From positions 79,918,320-79,982,319 of the forward strand of contig CM043702.1 of the NCBI GenBank assembly GCA_023935145.1: a DNA stretch of 64,000 nt, written 5' to 3'. The notes beneath the pieces are model-generated. The model had not been told where the DNA came from. It saw nothing but the letters and a program-made list of their open reading frames with translations, and did not search any database. The stretch comes from Bretschneidera sinensis (lineage: Eukaryota; Streptophyta; Magnoliopsida; Brassicales; Akaniaceae). Below, piece after piece: positions 58,311 to 64,000 of the stretch. Numbering within the stretch: position 1 is the stretch's first letter; each line of letters begins with the position of its first letter. A program made the position numbers and the translations under genes.

Positions 58311-59575
58311 TGGTGAACCGTATTTGAACCGTATAAGTGCTTAAATATTCGTATTTACGCCCCCTTAATTTACATTTGTTAAGTTCCTAGTTGTGTTATT
58401 TCATGCTATTTTATTTCTTTTTTGTGTTTTATGTGTTTTCCTAGGATATCGAAGAAAAGGGAGCATTATCTGGATTGGAAACCAAAAACTAGAAGAATTG
58501 GCAGATGCATAGTGCGATTGAGCGCACCAGTACTCGTGCCCACATGAAGAAGGCTCGAGCACACCAGCATGAGATCGAGTGCACACGTGCAGTAAAACGG
58601 CAAAACCTATTTTGGAAAGTAGGGTTAGGGTTCTGTTTTACGAGTTAGGGTTTCTAGATGTCCTTAAACCTTATAAATAGGCCTGTAAACACAGAAACCA
58701 GATCTTCTTTTACATTGAATTTTAGAGAAGGAGACTGTGGAGACGAATTGATGACTCTTCTCTATAGTACTTTTAGGTTTATTCTTTTCTCATTATGTTA
58801 CATTATGAAGATGTTTATCATCAAAACCATATGTAACTAACTTACTAGTAGGGCTCGATTGAAGCCCTGATTATGCTTTTCCATATATGAATATTGTTGC
58901 CTTTGCCATAGCTGTGTTATGATTTTTAACTTGATTAATACCTGTTTTGTTGAATTCCTTATATGTGTTTTCCTGATCAACATATGCATGTGGTATGGAT
59001 TAGTTAATTAGATCAATTTGGATGACCGAGTCTTGGGTTTGACAATAGTAACAAAAGAAATTCACCTCGGATTTTTGGGTTAATCAACATGGAAAACCGG
59101 GAGTATATAACATGCCCAAGGTCTTGTGTGTTTGTCGATTTTCACAGATACTATGCTCTCTTAAGGAACAACTTAGCATACACCATACTAAATCCCTTAA
59201 GAAAGAAAAGAGTTAGAGTATGCACCATGCCTAACTCCTTGCTTAGGAAAATCAATAGCTTAAGGAGTATACACCATGCCCTTAGGTTGACAACAGTAGG
59301 TATTCATAACATGACTAAAGCATTGGCACATTGTTTTATTGGGAAAACATGATTAGTGGTGGATATCAAAGCCCTATGTTCTTATCATTATCAATTCAAA
59401 CTCAATACATATTTCTTTCGTTTTATATTACGAATTAAATTTTAAATCAAACTTTACCAATCCCTATGGAGATGATCTTGCATTTTGCACACTATACTAA
59501 TAAGTTGACCTTGTGCACTTGCAAGTAAAACTGTTCAATTCTTTGCTTATTAATTTAGGTATATTTTTGCAAACA
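58311..59575 (+). repeat. Probable 5' LTR of the second Athila-like element
   Basis: The roughly 1265-bp stretch ends in AAACA directly before AGTTTTTGGCGCC. It contains repeated GCGATTGAGCGCAC-like motifs (58515-58590) and a set of imperfect repeats around GTATACACCATGCCC (59095-59315). ORFs inside it (58658-58840, 59089-59352) show no domain. Confidence 0.7.
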
Positions 59576-59581
59576 AGTTTT

Positions 59582-59599
59582 TGGCGCCGGTGCCGGAGA
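59582..59599 (+). other. Primer-binding site, tRNA-Asp
   Basis: TGGCGCCGGTGCCGGAGA is close to the canonical tRNA-Asp complementary site used by Athila-type elements. Confidence 0.85.
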
Positions 59600-60008
59600 T
59601 TGCACTAAATTTCTGTTTAGAATTATTTTTCGTTCATTTTTATTTTTTCTGTTATGTTTTATTTTGTTTCATCAAACACCTAATTTATTTCTTCTTTATG
59701 TTTTCTGTTTTTCTATTTCAGGGTTGCAGCAAAGTAATTTCTAGAAGTGCGATCGAGTGCAGTACTTGGTGCGATCGAGCACAACAGGTCCAGAAACTAC
59801 CCGAGCAGCAGTACTGAAACTACTGCACTAAATCATTTCAGCTAATTAATGCAAGGGTTTCGATCCAAGAATCCAACTTGATACAGAGCTTGAGCGAACT
59901 ATTCGACAAAGGCTTAGAGACAACGTTGTAGAGGTAGAAGAAGAATTCGAGGGAGAAACACCAATGGTAGAACAACTTGACAACCAACCACCACCATAGC
60001 AAAGACCC

Positions 60009-61102
60009 ATGAAGCAATCGTTCATTCCACAGAACCTCAACCAGCCCTCATGCATTGCTTATCAACCTGAGGCAGAAGGCAATTATTACATATCCCCGCA
60101 GATACTCAGTGCTTTGACTCATTTTAGGGGTACACCTGCTGAGGACCCACATTTCCATCTTCGAGAATTCTTTGATCTCTGCAAGTTCCAGCATATCCGG
60201 GGCCTAGATCAAAAAGGAATCAAGTTAGTTCTTTTCCCTTTTTCATTAAAAGATAATGCTAAGTTGTGGTATAATTCATTGCCTGCAGTGTCTCTATACC
60301 TGAGAAGAACTATCCAGTAAGTTCCTAAGGAAGTTTTTTCTAGCACAAAAGACAAGATAGATGAAGAAGGAGGTTCAATCTTTCCAACAGAAGGATGGAG
60401 ACCTTTTCTTGAAGCATGGGGACACTTCAATGAGCTTCTACTCAAATTCCCACATCACAATCTACGTCAGGATGAACTGGTACAAGCTTTCTATGAAGAT
60501 TTGAGTGACATTAATAAAGATATTTTGGATTCAGGCTGTGAAGGTGTGCTGATGGAAAATAGTAGTGAAGAAACCATAGAGCTGTTTGAGACATTTAGTG
60601 AGCACACCCATCAATTCTCCTCTAGAGGTAGACAAGGAGTTAAGAGCAAAGGTATGTATGAGGTAACCTTAAATGGTGGATGCTAGAATCAGATGGCTTC
60701 TGTGGAAAGAAAGCTAGATATATGCTTGTAAAATCCATGATTGCTCAGAACACTTCACCGAGTCCACAAGCTACACCACTCCAGGTATGTGCTATATGTT
60801 CTCATTTTGATCACATTGCTGAAACTTGCCCTTTATATTCATCTGTAGATCCAGAGCAAGCAAACTATATGGGACTAAACAACTATTCTTCCAAGAACAA
60901 TTCGTATGCAAATACCTACAATCCTGGATGGCGAAACAACCCCAACTTCCCATGGAACAACAATCATAATACCCTAAATCTTCAAGGGCAGCAAAGGAAC
61001 TCCCAACTAGCAGCCCAATCAGTTCCCGAAACAAAGAAAAATGGCCTAGAAAGTCTTGTAAGGCAATTGGCCACTCAACAACAGCAACTGATGACCTCAT
61101 AG
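60009..61102 (+). pseudogene. gag: gag of the second Athila-like element
   Basis: ORF 60009-60320 has YYISPQILSALTHFRGTPAE and LVLFPFSLKDNAKLWYNSLP, the retrotransposon gag core. After a stop at about 60318 the frame resumes with ELLLKFPHHNLRQDELVQAF, followed by ORF 60501-60686. ORF 60680-61102 carries a complete zinc knuckle, CAICSHFDHIAETC (CX2CX4HX4C), and the Asn-rich tail NTYNPGWRNNPNFPWNN. It is better preserved than the gag at 8763-10263 but still interrupted by a few stops. Confidence 0.85.
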
Positions 61103-61198
61103 GATCAGTTCATGGCAGATGAAAGGCAATTTTGGACTGAGCAAAGACAAACCACTGCAAAGCATGAATAAGCCATTCATCTAGTTTACGATGATACC

Positions 61199-62949
61199 TC
61201 TTCTTAGGGAGAGTCTTGGCAAGAAACAACTCATCTAGTTTCTTCCATATTGCAGTTGGATCTTCTGAGTCTCCGCACTCCCTTGTGACATTATCCGACA
61301 TGTGCTAGAAGATGGTGCTGTAAGCCATCTTCTTCATCTCGATCCGCTGGTCCTCCGTGACACTTGTTGGAAAAGCATCATCTTCTCTAAGAGCCAAGTC
61401 CACTTTCTATCGCACTAGAACCACCTTGATCTTCCGCTTCCACAGGGAAAAATCTCCCTTTCCATCAAACTTCTTAATACCGAAATTTGAACTCATCTTG
61501 CGGAGAAGATCCCTTGATTTATACAGCACCCTCAAATGCTTTCCAACTTCTTCTAAACCTCAAGAACACAAATCGAAGATGGATTTTAATACCATTCTTG
61601 AATCACCCTCAAGAACACGATCAGATCTTGATCTTTACACCATTCTTGAATCACCCAAGAAGTTGACCTTTGGAGTCTTACTCCAATATCTTCTATTCTC
61701 ACTCTGATACCCAGCTTTGCAAGCTCCTCCGGCTATGATGCCACTATTAGAAATCACCTTGACAAGATGCCCAAGTGGTGATCTTCCAAACACCCAATTC
61801 TATAATAACCTGTAGAAAGAAATACAACAATCGAAAGTAAGAAAGAAAAGAAGACAAGCGATTTGTTATCAAGGTTCAGTAATAGCCTACGTCCCCGTGA
61901 GTTCCTCTGAACTCTCTACACTAAATCAATGGTTCTTTACAATTACAGCAGCCCTCTTCAAGAAGCTCAAGTTCTTGAAGAAAATAAGAAGAGAAGAAAG
62001 AAGATGATAAGAACTATTACAATGCTCTCTATCTATAGTACTCTCTCTTCTTTACAACCAGCCTCTCAACAATGAGTCCCTCTTGTGTTTTGTGTCTTTT
62101 CACTCTCACACAATTCTCTCTTATATTGTGTCTTGTCACTCTTTACAATTGATCTCAAAGTATGTCACAATAATATTCACATTCATGTTGATAATGAAGC
62201 TAGGTGACCCTTTATATAGTGCACCAACTTCTTGTCCAATCTTGAGAGTCAATCTGCACCATTAGATCTTGATGACCACTTAACCATGGCCCTCCATCAA
62301 TCTAAAGTGGTGCTGTGCATTTTAAACTTGCATTCACGCACCTAAGAGGAGGTTGAAACAAATTATCCATGTGTGCATCAGTGTGCTTGTGCATTTTAAA
62401 CTTGCATTCACGCACCTAAGGGGAGGTTGAAACAAGTTGTCCATGTGTGCATCAGTGTGCCTAGCGCCTAGGCACTGAACAGGGGGTGGTGAGGCATTAG
62501 GCAAAGCCCCTTTGCACCACTTTCTAGACAGTGTGGTGCTAGTGCAGGGGCAGTGTAGCTCTGCCCTTCTTTAAACTACATCCTTGCTAGGTGGTGAGGT
62601 GCTGGTGAAGGGGTGGTGAGGCACTAGGCAAAGCCCCTTTGCACCACTTTCTAGATAGTGCGGTGCTGGTGCAGGGGCGGTGTAGCTCTGCCCTTCTTTA
62701 AACTACAGCCTTGCTAGGTGGTGAGGTGTTGGTGAAGGGGCGGTGAGGCGCACACTGATGGTGCCCTTCACACAGCAGTGCACACTACTTTGCTTTGTTG
62801 ATTAGGGGTGTGCACACACACCCAAATGGATGCACACACATGTGTGCACTCCTATAACATGCTGTATTTTAATCTTCCAACCTTGGTTTAGACTTTAACT
62901 ATCTTTGAACCAAGTTTAGACATGTTTAAACCTTAGACAAATACCAACA
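61199..62949 (-). mobile_element. Truncated Tork-like copia fragment (5' LTR and partial gag)
   Basis: From 61199 to about 61500 the minus strand matches the N-terminal half of the Tork-like gag at 15740-16043 (SDNVTRECGDSEDPTAIWKK, LDELFLAKTL). The leader and a PBS region follow, and then a full-length 5' LTR (61745-62949). Everything downstream in the element's direction is missing, and the left edge is fused to gypsy gag. With no second LTR, TSDs cannot be checked. Confidence 0.88.
61745..62949 (-). repeat. Tork-like LTR with two internal tandem duplications
   Basis: This copy is 1205 bp against 923 and 986 bp in the nested element. A 74-bp unit is duplicated (62314-62387 and 62388-62461), and a 127-bp unit is duplicated in the G/C-rich patch (62487-62613 and 62614-62740). 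The same patch varies in length in the other LTRs of this family. The TATA-like CTATATAAAGG (minus strand) lies near 62210-62220. Confidence 0.88.
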
Positions 62950-64000
62950 GAAAGCTCTAAGAAAAACAAAAGGTAATAATGTGAATTTTATTTTTTGAAA
63001 ATTAGCATGAAAATTTTCTGGAATTTGATATAGAAATTTAAAGGGTATGAATTATGGACAAATCAAAGAATAAATTAGAAATGTTAATATAAATATCATG
63101 TTAAGGGTTGACGATCAACAATCAGGCTAAATTGCTAAAAATAGCAGAAAAGGAAATGAGGTGAGCCACGGGTAGCTCTAAGTACTACGTGATGAGTTAG
63201 ATTTAGTTTTAGTAATCGAGATAAATATGAAATATAAAGTGATGATATTTGAATTAATTATTAAACTGTGATTGAATGATATATAAAAGTTGGTTGATAG
63301 GATATATGAGGAGTGGATATATGAGGAGATAATTTAATGTATATGATGAAAATAATAAATTTGAGAAAGAGCTAGATAGTTGAATTGAGTGCTTGAATGT
63401 ATGCTTGATTTCATATTATGGCTCAAATACAGAAAAATAAAAAGACTAGGATGACAATTGGTCTAATTGAAACGAACTGGGAAGGCAGCCGGTCTAAATG
63501 AAATAAGAGAATCGTGGCAGCCGGTATAGCTGAAAATAAAAGAACCGAGAAGGCAACCGGTCTAAATGAAAATAAAAGAACCGGGAAGGTAGCTGGTCTA
63601 AACTAAAACATTTCGACATGTTGGAAGACGTTCCCAAATGATAATATGAAATGATCTGATAATTTAAATTCATGCATTGCATTTGTTTTAAATATTGAAT
63701 ATTATTGCTTAAGATATGAAAGTGTCATTGTTGATTGTAAATTTATTGATAAATGAATGAGTCTCACAGAGAGACAGATATGATGAGAAAGAAATATGAA
63801 AGTTGATATGATAAGAATTATCTGAGTGATTGATTATATGTTGTGAACCACATAACGAGGTAAATGATGAGGTTGAATTGAAAATTTAGAGATGATTAAA
63901 TATTTGAATGAAAAATTGATATGTTTGATGATTAATTTAAAAAGAGATTATATAATGGTGGGAATTATGAAATGAGTAGTGATAACTAAATGTTGTTATT
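62950..64000 (+). repeat. Part of a gypsy-type LTR, running out of the window
   Basis: The AT-rich, G-leaning text includes GAGGTGAGCCACGGGTAGCT (63159-63178), typical of Tekay-like LTRs, and a 34-36-bp tandem repeat (63475-63610). It resembles 3651-5332 in character, but I could not align the two. No ORF with a recognised domain is present. Confidence 0.45.
63475..63610 (+). repeat. 34-36-bp tandem repeat, four units
   Basis: Four units share AACCGGGAAGGCAGCCGGTC followed by TAAATGAAAATAAAAG. The units differ by point changes and short deletions. Confidence 0.8.

Larger units (their letters stand above)
58311..61198 (+). mobile_element. Second Athila-like gypsy element, 5' part only
   Basis: A probable 5' LTR (58311-59575), a tRNA-Asp PBS (59582-59599) and most of gag (60009-61102) are present. 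The sequence then changes at about 61170-61198 into a copia fragment, so pol and the 3' LTR are absent from the window. The LTR start is placed at TGGTGAACCG because this follows the Sirevirus purine tract; the true border could be a few bases off, and no second LTR is available to confirm it. Confidence 0.75.

Noticed and set aside
1..64000. Endogenous pararetrovirus, organellar insert, tRNA or rRNA genes
   Set aside because: No movement-protein or coat-protein block, no organellar gene run and no tRNA/rRNA signature was seen; a tRNAscan and Rfam search would settle small RNA genes.

Overview
This is plant nuclear DNA, most likely from a flowering plant, and almost all of it is nested transposable elements. 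It is AT-rich. It has Ty1/copia and Ty3/gypsy retrotransposons with tRNA-iMet (TGGTATCAGAGC) and tRNA-Asp (TGGCGCC...) primer-binding sites, five-base target-site duplications (TSDs), miniature LTR elements (TRIMs) and a MITE-like inverted repeat. No intact host gene, tRNA, rRNA or organellar gene was recognised. Every recognised retroelement gene is broken by stops, frameshifts, deletions or later insertions. The species cannot be named from the sequence.

Layout, left to right: (1) 1-5332: a window-edge segment, AT-rich DNA, then the right part of a gypsy-type LTR with an iMet PBS. (2) 5915-31795: duplication unit A, now split by an Athila-like gypsy element (7141-22630) that itself contains a Tork-like copia element (11534-17269), by a 1.9-kb copia mini-element (25656-27546) and by a solo LTR (28367-29229). 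(3) 31956-42144: a 10.2-kb Sirevirus-like copia element on the minus strand with an extra ORF behind pol. (4) 42405-50630: duplication unit B, the paralogue of unit A, carrying its own 1.17-kb TRIM (43665-44830). (5) 50631-58310: a second, more decayed Sirevirus-like element on the plus strand without a 3' LTR. (6) 58311-61198: the 5' part of an Athila-like gypsy element. (7) 61199-62949: a truncated Tork-like fragment (partial gag plus 5' LTR). (8) 62950-64000: part of another gypsy-type LTR.

Units A and B share, in order, a minus-strand protein-like fragment, a dead copia RT/RNase H, a tandem array of 84-bp LTRs, a MITE-like inverted repeat, a LINE-like region with one long ORF, and a 616-bp TRIM. 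Insertions present in only one unit have the empty site in the other, which orders the events: TRIM2 and the shared relics came first, then the duplication, then the other insertions.

The most interesting observation concerns the two Sirevirus-like elements. Each carries an array of palindromes with a GTCGAC core (CCAGTCGACTGG in one, GGACAGTCGACTGTCC-like in the other) just upstream of a TATA box in the LTR, and a second array plus TATA box inside the element behind RNase H. In the minus-strand element that internal array leads, through a CT-rich leader, into a non-canonical ORF of about 390 codons. The layout suggests an internal promoter that copies the LTR promoter design to drive the extra ORF. 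Both elements also keep a 29-nt non-coding motif in the 3' region.
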